A stretch of 20,971 nt of DNA from CALCHX01 sp035761165 (lineage in GTDB: Bacteria > Gemmatimonadota > Gemmatimonadetes > Gemmatimonadales > Gemmatimonadaceae). The translations under genes and the position numbers were made by a program. The stretch covers positions 1 to 20,971 of the forward strand of contig DASTRO010000345.1 of assembly GCA_035761165.1 (NCBI GenBank). The letters run 5' to 3'. The notes beneath the pieces were generated by a model. That model was not told where the DNA came from and did not search any database. It worked only from the letters and a program-made list of their open reading frames with translations. Within the stretch, counting starts at the first letter, position 1, and every line of letters starts with the position of its first letter. This document shows positions 14,269-20,492 of this stretch, piece after piece.

Positions 14269-15554
14269 TGCGCACCCTGGCTTTCGCCCTCGCCGCGCTC
14301 GGCTGCGCATCCGTGGTCGAGGCGCAGACGGTCGCCATCACCGGCGGCACGGTCTATCCCGTGAGCGGCCCGAAGATCGAGAACGGCACGGTGCTCATCC
14401 GCGACGGCAAGATCGCCGCGGTGGGCCAGAACGTCACGATCCCGGCCGACGCCGAGCGGATCGACGCCACCGGCAAGTGGGTCACGCCGGGCTTCATCGA
14501 CGCCGTCACCCAGCTGGGCGTGGTGGAGGTGGGCGCGGTCAGCCAGACCCGTGACGTGTCCTCCACCGGCGGCGAGGACGGCATCGCCGCCGCGTTCACC
14601 GTCTGGACGGGGCTCAATCCGGCCAGCGTGCTGCTCGCGCCGGCACGCAACGAGGGGATCACGTCGGTCGGCGTCATCCCGGGTGGCGGTCTGGTGGCCG
14701 GGCAGGCGGCGATCGTGGACCTGGTGCCGGGGACGGCCACCGACATGGTGCGTCGCGCGCCGGTGGCGATGGTGGCCACGATGACGCCTCCGGGCAACGA
14801 GATCGCCTCGCGCGGCGAGCTGCTGGTGCGGCTGCGCGAGCTGCTCACCGACACCCGCGCCTACGCCGCCAACAAGGCCGCGTACGAGCGGAACGCGTCG
14901 CGCGAGTACGCCGCCAGCCGCGCGGACCTCGAGGCCATGATCCCGGTGCTCCAGGGCCGCGTCCCGCTGCTCGTCCAGGCCGACCGGGCGAGCGACATCG
15001 ACGCCGCGCTCCGGCTGGCGGACGACTTCGACCTCGAGCTGATGGTCATGGGCGGCGCCGAGGCGTGGATGGTGGCCGATCGACTGGCGGCCGCCAACGT
15101 GCCGGTCATCACCGGGGCGATGAACAACATCCCCTACAGCTTCGCGATGCTCGGCGCGCGGCAGGACAACGTGGCGCTGCTGCGGCGGGCCGGGGTGCGG
15201 GTGGCGCTCATGGGGAACGCCGGCGGCGGTGACGAAGAGACGTTCAACGTCCGCAACATCCGCTACGAGGCAGGGAACGCCGTGGCCTACGGGGCCAGCT
15301 GGGACGACGCGTTGCGCGCCGTCACCCTCACGCCGGCCGAGCTGTATGGCGTGGCCGACCGGGTGGGCTCCCTGGCCACCGGGCGCGATGCGAACGTGGT
15401 CGTGTGGAGCGGCGATCCCTTCGAGTTCTCGACGACCGCCGACGTGGTGCTGATCGGCGGCGAGCGCGTGAAGGCGCCGTCGCGGCAGGACCTGCTGATG
15501 GAGCGCTACAAGACGCTCCCGCCCAACTACTTCCTGCCGCCGCCGCCACGCTGA
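14268..15554 (+). CDS. Exported amidohydrolase-like protein lacking metal ligands (probable pseudoenzyme)
   Basis: This 428-residue protein has a signal peptide with cleavage near VVEA before Gln20, then the amidohydrolase fold: VAITGGTVYPVSGPKIENGT, then DGKIAAVGQN and TGKWVTPGFID. At the site where active relatives have DxHxH, it reads DAVTQ (78-82), so both histidines are replaced (Val80, Gln82). The next histidine strand reads LLVQAD (Gln237), and the expected metal Asp region reads ALMGNAGGG. The C-terminal VGSLATGRDANVVVWSGDP is preserved, so the fold should be intact. It is translated immediately after the active paralogue through a one-base stop/start overlap, which suggests a heteromeric partner or scaffold. 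Loss of catalysis is inferred from the missing ligands. Confidence 0.85.
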   Translation: MRTLAFALAALGCASVVEAQTVAITGGTVYPVSGPKIENGTVLIRDGKIAAVGQNVTIPADAERIDATGKWVTPGFIDAVTQLGVVEVGAVSQTRDVSSTGGEDGIAAAFTVWTGLNPASVLLAPARNEGITSVGVIPGGGLVAGQAAIVDLVPGTATDMVRRAPVAMVATMTPPGNEIASRGELLVRLRELLTDTRAYAANKAAYERNASREYAASRADLEAMIPVLQGRVPLLVQADRASDIDAALRLADDFDLELMVMGGAEAWMVADRLAAANVPVITGAMNNIPYSFAMLGARQDNVALLRRAGVRVALMGNAGGGDEETFNVRNIRYEAGNAVAYGASWDDALRAVTLTPAELYGVADRVGSLATGRDANVVVWSGDPFEFSTTADVVLIGGERVKAPSRQDLLMERYKTLPPNYFLPPPPR

Positions 15555-15590
15555 GGGCGGCGCGCGCGGCGCTGGTCGCGCGAGACGTGG

Positions 15591-15628
15591 CGACGGGGCG
15601 CTCCGGCGATGGCCGGAGCGCCCCGTCG
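15591..15628. terminator. Bidirectional terminator hairpin between convergent genes
   Basis: A perfect stem of 17 bp (arms 15591-15607 and 15612-15628, beginning CGACGGGGCGCTCCGG) encloses a GATG tetraloop. It lies between the plus-strand amidohydrolase operon and the convergent minus-strand gene ending at 15671. There is no T-run on either side, as with other hairpins in this window. Confidence 0.68.
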
Positions 15629-15670
15629 GCGCAAGGAGGCGGGCGGACGGCGGGGAGTGCCCGCCCCGGG

Positions 15671-16126
15671 TCAGATCCCGGGCGTGCCGCCGCCCTGGTA
15701 GGGGTTGGCGGTCGCCCCGCCGCTGTCGCCCATCGCCGGGTCCACCGGGCGGGCCGTCTCGGCCCCGCTCGCGGTGTCCGGGCCCGTGCCGGTGGAGCCG
15801 CCGGTCGTGCCCGCCCCCCCGGCCGAGGTCGTCGTGCCGCTGGTGCCGGTCTGCCCCGCGCGGGCCGCGTCGAGCTGGCCCTCCAGCCGCTGCGCCTCGG
15901 CTTCGTGGGCGGCCAGCGTGCTGCTCAGCCGCGCGTACGTCTCGGCGTCGAGCTCACCACCGGCTTTGCGGGCGTTGTACACGGCGTAGCCGAGCGCCTG
16001 CGCGGCCTTGTCGGCCAGCTGGCGCACGCGCAGGATCTCGAGGCGCGCCTTGCCCTCGTCGAACGCGCTCTGCGCGGCGCGTCCCGCGCGGTCGAGCTCC
16101 GTCTTCAGCTTGTCCCAGATCGCCAT
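15671..16126 (-). CDS. Small helical protein with Gly/Thr-rich tail, function unknown
   Basis: The 151-residue product begins MAIWDKLKTELDRAGRAAQS and is strongly helical and charged to about residue 90 (ARLEILRVRQLADKAAQALG, then LAAHEAEAQRLEGQLDAA), suggesting a coiled coil or helical hairpin. From about 91 to the end it is a low-complexity Gly/Thr/Ser/Ala segment, ending NPYQGGGTPGI. There is no signal peptide or membrane span, so it is probably cytoplasmic. The start at 16126 follows a GAGG ten bases upstream; a longer frame to 16192 would read through the promoter. The ECF-type promoter at 16163-16188 suggests stress control. No family was recognised. Confidence 0.75.
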   Translation of the reverse strand: MAIWDKLKTELDRAGRAAQSAFDEGKARLEILRVRQLADKAAQALGYAVYNARKAGGELDAETYARLSSTLAAHEAEAQRLEGQLDAARAGQTGTSGTTTSAGGAGTTGGSTGTGPDTASGAETARPVDPAMGDSGGATANPYQGGGTPGI

Positions 16127-16162
16127 GGCTTTGTCGCCTCGCAAGTTAGGTCCGAGTGCCCG

Positions 16163-16188
16163 TACGATGCGTGCGGAAGGGGGTTTCC
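16163..16188 (-). promoter_or_regulatory. ECF-type promoter
   Basis: On the minus strand GGAAAC (16188-16183) is followed by exactly 16 nt and CGTA (16166-16163). This fits the general ECF pattern (GAAAC-N16-CGTA for SigW-like factors). It lies about 37 nt before the ATG of the small helical gene, leaving a leader of about 30 nt. The sigma gene at 12113-12667 is the only visible candidate regulator in the window. Confidence 0.5.
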
Positions 16189-16246
16189 GCAACGAGGGGA
16201 CCAGCCAGCGGCCAGTGCATGCTCGGCGCGCCGCGTGCCGGAACGA

Positions 16247-16276
16247 CGAACGCCCCCGCGCAAGCGGGGGCGTTCG
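16247..16276 (-). terminator. Terminator of rplU-rpmA
   Basis: A perfect 13-bp stem (CGAACGCCCCCGC and its complement) with a GCAA tetraloop lies 24 nt after the rpmA stop. Downstream on the minus strand it reads TCGTTCCGG, with only a weak T content. Position after the ribosomal-protein operon supports termination. Confidence 0.68.
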
Positions 16277-16300
16277 GGTCGACCCAGCGGGCCGGATGCC

Positions 16301-16594
16301 TCAGGCGGCGGTGGTGCCCGTCGTCTCGTCCGCGGGCGCGGCCACGGGGTAGACGCTGACCTTCACGCGCTTCTTGTCCTTCGGCTCGTAGGTGACGACG
16401 CCGTCGATGAGCGCGTAGATCGTGTAGTCGCGGCCCAGGCCGACGTTACGGCCGGGGTGCCACTTGGTGCCGCACTGGCGGACGATGATGTTGCCGGCGA
16501 CGACGCTCTCACCGCCGAACTTCTTGATGCCGCGGTACTGCGGATTGCTGTCCCGCCCGTTGCGGGACGAGCCGACGCCCTTCTTGTGTGCCAT
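16301..16594 (-). CDS. rpmA: 50S ribosomal protein L27
   Basis: This 97-residue ribosomal protein lies near the peptidyl-transferase centre of the large subunit. It starts directly MAHKKGVGSSRNGRDSNPQY with no cleavable N-terminal extension. It contains the conserved GIKKFGGESV, AGNIIVRQCGTKWHPGRNVG and GRDYTIYALIDG segments. The C-terminal 12 residues (about 86-97) form a short Ala/Thr/Glu tail beyond the conserved core. It lies 13 nt after rplU, the universal gene order, and is followed by a terminator hairpin. Confidence 0.97.
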   Translation of the reverse strand: MAHKKGVGSSRNGRDSNPQYRGIKKFGGESVVAGNIIVRQCGTKWHPGRNVGLGRDYTIYALIDGVVTYEPKDKKRVKVSVYPVAAPADETTGTTAA

Positions 16595-16607
16595 CTGCGC
16601 CCCCGCC

Positions 16608-16925
16608 TCAGCCGAGGTTGATGTCGCGGATCTTCACTTCCGTGAAGCCCTGCCGGTGCCCCTGCTTGCGGGCGTAGTTCTTCCGGCGCTTGAACTTGAA
16701 GACGACGATCTTCTCGCCCAGCCCATGGCGGACGATCTCGCCGGTGACCGAGGCGCCGTCGAGCGACGGGACGCCGGTGCGGACGCCGTTGCCGTCGGAG
16801 CCGAGCAGCACGTCGTTGAAGGTGACCTGCGTCCCGGCCTCGCCGAGCAGCGACGGCACGCGGAGCGTCTGACCCGGCTCGACGCGGAACTGCTTGCCGC
16901 CGGTGCGGATGATAGCGTAAGTCAT
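16608..16925 (-). CDS. rplU: 50S ribosomal protein L21
   Basis: This 105-residue large-subunit protein binds 23S rRNA. Diagnostic segments are the start MTYAIIRTGGKQFRVEPGQT, the central VTFNDVLLG, and the basic FKFKRRKNYARKQGHRQGFT near the C-terminus, then VKIRDINLG. The ATG at 16925 matches the family start; the longer open frame reads through the promoter and a repeat. No Shine-Dalgarno is evident. It is co-transcribed with rpmA from the TTGACA-type promoter about 40 nt upstream. Confidence 0.97.
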   Translation of the reverse strand: MTYAIIRTGGKQFRVEPGQTLRVPSLLGEAGTQVTFNDVLLGSDGNGVRTGVPSLDGASVTGEIVRHGLGEKIVVFKFKRRKNYARKQGHRQGFTEVKIRDINLG

Positions 16926-16965
16926 TGGGAGAAACCGAAGAGCAAGGTTGGACGTGAAGCCTATA

Positions 16966-16994
16966 AACTTACGAGAGCGCGAGTTAGGTGTCAA
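16966..16994 (-). promoter_or_regulatory. Sigma70-type promoter of rplU-rpmA
   Basis: The minus strand has TTGACA (16994-16989), a 17-nt spacer and TAAGTT (16971-16966), followed at once by TATAGG. The layout is the same as the yicC promoter (TTGACA-N17-TAACTT). Expected leader length is about 34 nt. Confidence 0.68.
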
Positions 16995-16999
16995 CGGTC

Positions 17000-17114
17000 G
17001 AGGGACCAGGGACAAGGAACCAGGCACCGGGGGCCCCGCCTCGGGACGCGACGCCGCCTGGTAGCCGGCGCTGGTCCCTCCCTGGTTCCCGGTTCCCGGT
17101 GCCTGGTCCCTCCG
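17000..17114. repeat. GGGACC/GGTTCC-type intergenic repeat cluster with inverted arms
   Basis: The gap between RNase G and the rplU promoter holds many short variants of GGGACCAGG and CCTGGTTCCC. GAGGGACCAGG (17000-17010) is complementary to CCTGGTCCCTC (17103-17113), and its first ten bases also to 17071-17080. AGGCACCGGG (17022-17031) pairs with CCCGGTGCCT (17096-17105). It could form a long imperfect hairpin. It resembles short-repeat clusters common between genes in GC-rich bacteria and is not coding. Confidence 0.65.
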
Positions 17115-17118
17115 CCGT

Positions 17119-18678
17119 TCACGCCACCGCGTACTGCTGCGTCACGTCTCGGCCGGCCCCCTTCACCACCAGGCGGAACTCGTCCGGGTTGAGGAGCGGG
17201 TCGTCGCGCAGCTCCAGGCCGAAGGGGACCGACTTCTCGAGCTTTCGGATGAAGTCGGGCTCCTGCTCCAGCACGTGAAGCGCGACGTCCGGGTGGAGCC
17301 GGACGACGAGCGCCTCCTTGCGCCCCTCCACCGCGATGCGCCTGATGGAGCGCTCCACGCGCCGGACGATCGTTTCCGGCGTGAAGACCCGTCCCGTGCC
17401 GCGGCAGGTGGGGCACGGCCGCGTCATGTTCTGCAGGTGGCTCTGCCGGACGCGCTGGCGCGTCATCTCCACCAGTCCGAGGTCGCTCACGGCGAACGCC
17501 TTCGTGCGGGCGCGGTCGCGCGACAGGTGCTGGCGCAGCTCCTGGAGCACTCGATCGCGATTCGCCTTCGAGTCCATGTCGATGAAGTCGCAGACGATGA
17601 TGCCGCCCACGTCGCGCAGCCGGAGCTGCCGCGCCACCTCGCGCGCCGCCTCGAGGTTCGTCTTGAGGACGGTCTTCTCGGGGTCCTTCTTCCCGGTGTA
17701 GCGCCCCGAGTTGACGTCGATCGACACGAGCGCCTCGGTGGGCTCGATGATCAGGTAGCCGCCCGACGGCAGGTCGCACCGCCGCTTGAAGAGGTCGCGG
17801 ATCTCCGTCTCGATCTCGGCCTTGTCGAAGAGCGGCACCGGCTCCTCGTAGAGGTGCACGCGCTCCACCAGCTCCGGTGCGATCCCCTTCAGGTACTCCA
17901 GGATCTCGTTGTGGACGGCCTTGGAGTCCACCTGGAGGTTGTCCACCTTGCTCGAGAAGACGTCGCGGATGAGGCCGCGGGTGAGCGAGGTCTCGCGGTG
18001 CACGAGCGCCGGCGCGCGCATGAAGTGCGTCTTGCGCTTGATGCGGCGCCACAGGTTGCGCAGCGTCTGCAGCTCGCGGGCGAAGGTCTCGCGGCTCACG
18101 TCCTCGCCGACGGTCCGGACGATGACGCCCCCGTCGCCCCAGCCGTGCACCTCCTGCACCAGCTCGCGCAGGCGCTGGCGCTCGGCGCGGTCGCCGATCT
18201 TGCGGCTGACGCCGACGCGCGAGGCGAAGGGCATGAAGACGAGGAAGCGGCCGGCGAGCGAGATCTGCGCCGTCACCCGCGGCCCCTTGGTGGAGATGGG
18301 CTCCTTGGAGACCTGGACGAGCAGCTCCTGCCCGCGCTTGAGCAGCTCCTGGATCGGCGGTCCCTTGGCGCCGCGCCCGCGCGGCCGCGGCCCCTCGTCG
18401 CCCTCGGCGTCGTCGTCGCCCTCCCCCTCGTCGTCGCCGTCGTCGTCCTCGGGGAGCACGAGGTCGCTCGCGTGCAGGAAGGCGCTCTTGTCGGTGCCGA
18501 TGTCGACGAACGCCGCCTGGATGCCCGGCAGCACCGCCTCGACCTTGCCGAGGTAGATGTCGCCCACCATCCGGCGCGCGTCCGGCCGGTCCACCAGCAG
18601 CTCGACGAGCTCGTCGTCCTCCAGGATCGCGACGCGAGTCTCGCGCTGCGTCGCGTTGATCAGGATCTCGCGTTTCAT
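17119..18678 (-). CDS. rng: Ribonuclease G / RNase E family endoribonuclease
   Basis: The 519-residue endoribonuclease cleaves single-stranded RNA in rRNA maturation and mRNA decay. It begins MKREILINATQRETRVAILE, and an S1-type RNA-binding region follows (about 36-140). The catalytic region contains SIDVNSG with Asp321 and VCDFIDM with Asp364, equivalent to the Mg-binding Asp303 and Asp346 of E. coli RNase E. The zinc-link CPTC (Cys422, Cys425) supports dimer pairing. An unusually acidic stretch (about residues 77-95, mostly Asp/Glu/Gly), followed by PRPRGRGAKG, is inserted in the S1 region. The protein ends soon after the core, so there is no long RNase E degradosome scaffold. It follows the methyltransferase-like gene by 25 nt and precedes rplU-rpmA, a common neighbourhood. 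Confidence 0.95.
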   Translation of the reverse strand: MKREILINATQRETRVAILEDDELVELLVDRPDARRMVGDIYLGKVEAVLPGIQAAFVDIGTDKSAFLHASDLVLPEDDDGDDEGEGDDDAEGDEGPRPRGRGAKGPPIQELLKRGQELLVQVSKEPISTKGPRVTAQISLAGRFLVFMPFASRVGVSRKIGDRAERQRLRELVQEVHGWGDGGVIVRTVGEDVSRETFARELQTLRNLWRRIKRKTHFMRAPALVHRETSLTRGLIRDVFSSKVDNLQVDSKAVHNEILEYLKGIAPELVERVHLYEEPVPLFDKAEIETEIRDLFKRRCDLPSGGYLIIEPTEALVSIDVNSGRYTGKKDPEKTVLKTNLEAAREVARQLRLRDVGGIIVCDFIDMDSKANRDRVLQELRQHLSRDRARTKAFAVSDLGLVEMTRQRVRQSHLQNMTRPCPTCRGTGRVFTPETIVRRVERSIRRIAVEGRKEALVVRLHPDVALHVLEQEPDFIRKLEKSVPFGLELRDDPLLNPDEFRLVVKGAGRDVTQQYAVA

Positions 18679-18703
18679 GGAACGCCGCCGCCGGGCGGCA
18701 CGG

Positions 18704-19255
18704 TCAGAGCGGCAGGTGCGTGCGCAGCGCCAGCCACAGGATGACGAGGACGAACACGAGGCCGGCCTGCCATTCGCGGTGGCGCATGTACAGCGCGAAG
18801 CTGAACGGCTCGGCGTCACGTGCCGCCTCGCTCCGCCACGGCAGCGGCCGGGGGACGAAGGCGGGCACGTTGCGGGCATACTCGTCGTACGCCTCAGGGA
18901 AGCGGGAGCGCACGAAGTCGCGCTCCTTGCGGATGGTGGGCCCGTAGACCAGTGCGAAGAACACGATCACGAGCAGCAGCAGCGACCAGTGCGCGGCGAC
19001 GGCGAAGCCGGCCGCGATGAGGAAGCTGCCGAAGTAGAGCGGATTGCGGGTATGTGCGTACGGGCCGGTGGTGGCCAGCCGATCGTTCTTCACGATGTGG
19101 CCGGCCGCCCACGCCCGGATCAGCAGGCCGACGAGCGCGATCGTGCCGCCGAGGAGCAGGCCGCCCGGGGTGGGCCGGGCGAAGACGAGATACAGTGCGC
19201 CGAACAGGAAGCCGAGCGGCAGCCGCAGGTGCCGGAGACGCTGCTCGACGCTCAC
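18704..19255 (-). CDS. Isoprenylcysteine carboxyl methyltransferase-like membrane protein
   Basis: The 183-residue integral membrane protein has hydrophobic spans at about 12-26, 31-50, 72-104 (probably two) and 161-177. Between them lies the ICMT/phospholipid-methyltransferase signature: GHIVKNDRLATTGPYAHTRN followed by PLYFGSF (52-78), and then E-RDFVRSRFPEAYDEYARNV (about 111-130). This family methylates lipid-like or small substrates using S-adenosylmethionine at the membrane. In bacteria the natural substrate is usually unknown. The GTG start overlaps the stop of the acyl-CoA dehydrogenase gene (GTGA), so the two are translationally coupled. The C-terminal membrane span after the signature is somewhat unusual. 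Confidence 0.85.
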   Translation of the reverse strand: MSVEQRLRHLRLPLGFLFGALYLVFARPTPGGLLLGGTIALVGLLIRAWAAGHIVKNDRLATTGPYAHTRNPLYFGSFLIAAGFAVAAHWSLLLLVIVFFALVYGPTIRKERDFVRSRFPEAYDEYARNVPAFVPRPLPWRSEAARDAEPFSFALYMRHREWQAGLVFVLVILWLALRTHLPL

Positions 19256-20469
19256 TCGCCCAGCTCCCGGATCAGCTGGCGGGCGATGACGAGCCGCTGG
19301 ATCTCCGACGTGCCCTCGCCGATCTCACAGATCTTGGAATCGCGCATCATGCGCTCGACGGGATAGTCCTTGGTGTAGCCGTAGCCACCGTGGATCTGGA
19401 TGGCCTGGATGGTGGTGCGCATGGCCAGCTCGGAGCAGTAGAGCTTGGCCATGGCCGCCTCGCGTGAGTAGGGGCGTCCGTGTTGAGCGAGCCAGGCCGC
19501 ATGGTACATCAGGTGCCGGCCGGCCTCGATCTCGGTCGCCATGTCGGCGAGCGGGAACTGCACGCCCTGGAACTCGATGATGGGCTGCCCGAACTGCCGC
19601 CGCACGCCCGCGTACTGCAGCGACGCCTCGAACGCCCCTTCGGCCAGGCCGAGCGAGAGCGCGGCGATGCCGATGCGCCCGGCGTCGAGCGTCCGCATGA
19701 AGTTGACGAAACCCATCCCTTCCTCGCCGAGCAGGTTCTCGGCGGGGACCTCGACGTTGTCGAAGAGGAGCTCGCGCGTGTCGGAGGCGCGCCAGCCGAG
19801 CTTGTCCTCCTTCTTTCCTGCACGGAAGCCCTGGAGGACGGGAAGCGAGGCATCGTGTCCGATGCCGACGCGCGCCGCGGCCTCGAGGTCGGTGGTCTCC
19901 TTGGTCAGGATGAAGGAGCTGATCCCCTTCGTCCCCTTCGCCGGATCCGTCACCGCCGTCGCGACGAAGACCTCGCCCACTCCGGCGTGCGTGATGAAGA
20001 TCTTGGAGCCGTTGAGCACGTAGTGGCCGTTCTTCCGCACGGCCGTCGTGCGCGTGCCCCCGGCGTCGCTGCCGGCGCCGGGCTCGGTGAGCCCGAAGCC
20101 GCCGAGCACCCGGCCGGTGGCGAGCAGCGGCACGTAGCGCCGCTTCTGCTCGTCGGTGCCGAAGTTGACGATGGGCGAGGTGCCGAGGGTGGTGTGGGCG
20201 GAGATGGTGATGGCGTGCGACGCGTCCACCTTGGCCATCTCGTGGATGGCGATGAGGTAGCTCAGCAGGTCGAGCCCCGCCCCGCCCAGCTCCTCCGGCC
20301 ACGGGATGCCGAGCAGCCCCAGCTCCGCCATGCGGGCGACGTTCTCCCAGGGAAAGGTCGCCGTCTCGTCGTGGTGGCGGGCGACCGGCGCCACCTCCTC
20401 GCGGGCGAAGGCGCGCACCATCTCGCGGACGGCGAGGTGCTGCTCGGAGAAGTAGAGGGCGTCGTCCAT
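19252..20469 (-). CDS. Acyl-CoA dehydrogenase
   Basis: The 405-residue flavoenzyme oxidises acyl-CoA to enoyl-CoA and passes electrons to electron-transfer flavoprotein. The FAD/substrate motif FGLTEPGAGSDAGG lies at 125-138, and the conserved KEDKLGWRASDTRELLF at 220-236. The catalytic base is predicted as Glu385 in CEIGEGTSEIQRLVIARQLI, the short/medium-chain type position. A stretch around GIGHDASLPVLQGF (203-216) looks inserted before the KEDKLG motif compared with typical short-chain enzymes and may shape the substrate pocket. ATG at 20469 gives a normal length; no ribosome site is obvious. It lies 23 nt after the RecQ-like gene and overlaps the methyltransferase-like gene. Chain length specificity cannot be read. 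Confidence 0.94.
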   Translation of the reverse strand: MDDALYFSEQHLAVREMVRAFAREEVAPVARHHDETATFPWENVARMAELGLLGIPWPEELGGAGLDLLSYLIAIHEMAKVDASHAITISAHTTLGTSPIVNFGTDEQKRRYVPLLATGRVLGGFGLTEPGAGSDAGGTRTTAVRKNGHYVLNGSKIFITHAGVGEVFVATAVTDPAKGTKGISSFILTKETTDLEAAARVGIGHDASLPVLQGFRAGKKEDKLGWRASDTRELLFDNVEVPAENLLGEEGMGFVNFMRTLDAGRIGIAALSLGLAEGAFEASLQYAGVRRQFGQPIIEFQGVQFPLADMATEIEAGRHLMYHAAWLAQHGRPYSREAAMAKLYCSELAMRTTIQAIQIHGGYGYTKDYPVERMMRDSKICEIGEGTSEIQRLVIARQLIRELGE

Positions 20470-20492
20470 GGCTGGAGTGAGGTGGGCGGCGT

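Noticed and set aside
12910..14310. 466-codon minus-strand frame opposite the first amidohydrolase gene
   Set aside because: The plus-strand gene has an export signal, conserved metal motifs and a ribosome site; the antisense product is His/Val/Arg-rich with no domain.
16926..17027. N-terminal extension of L21 by 34 residues
   Set aside because: The extra codons cover the promoter and repeat region, and the L21 family starts at MTYAIIRTGGKQF or an equivalent sequence.
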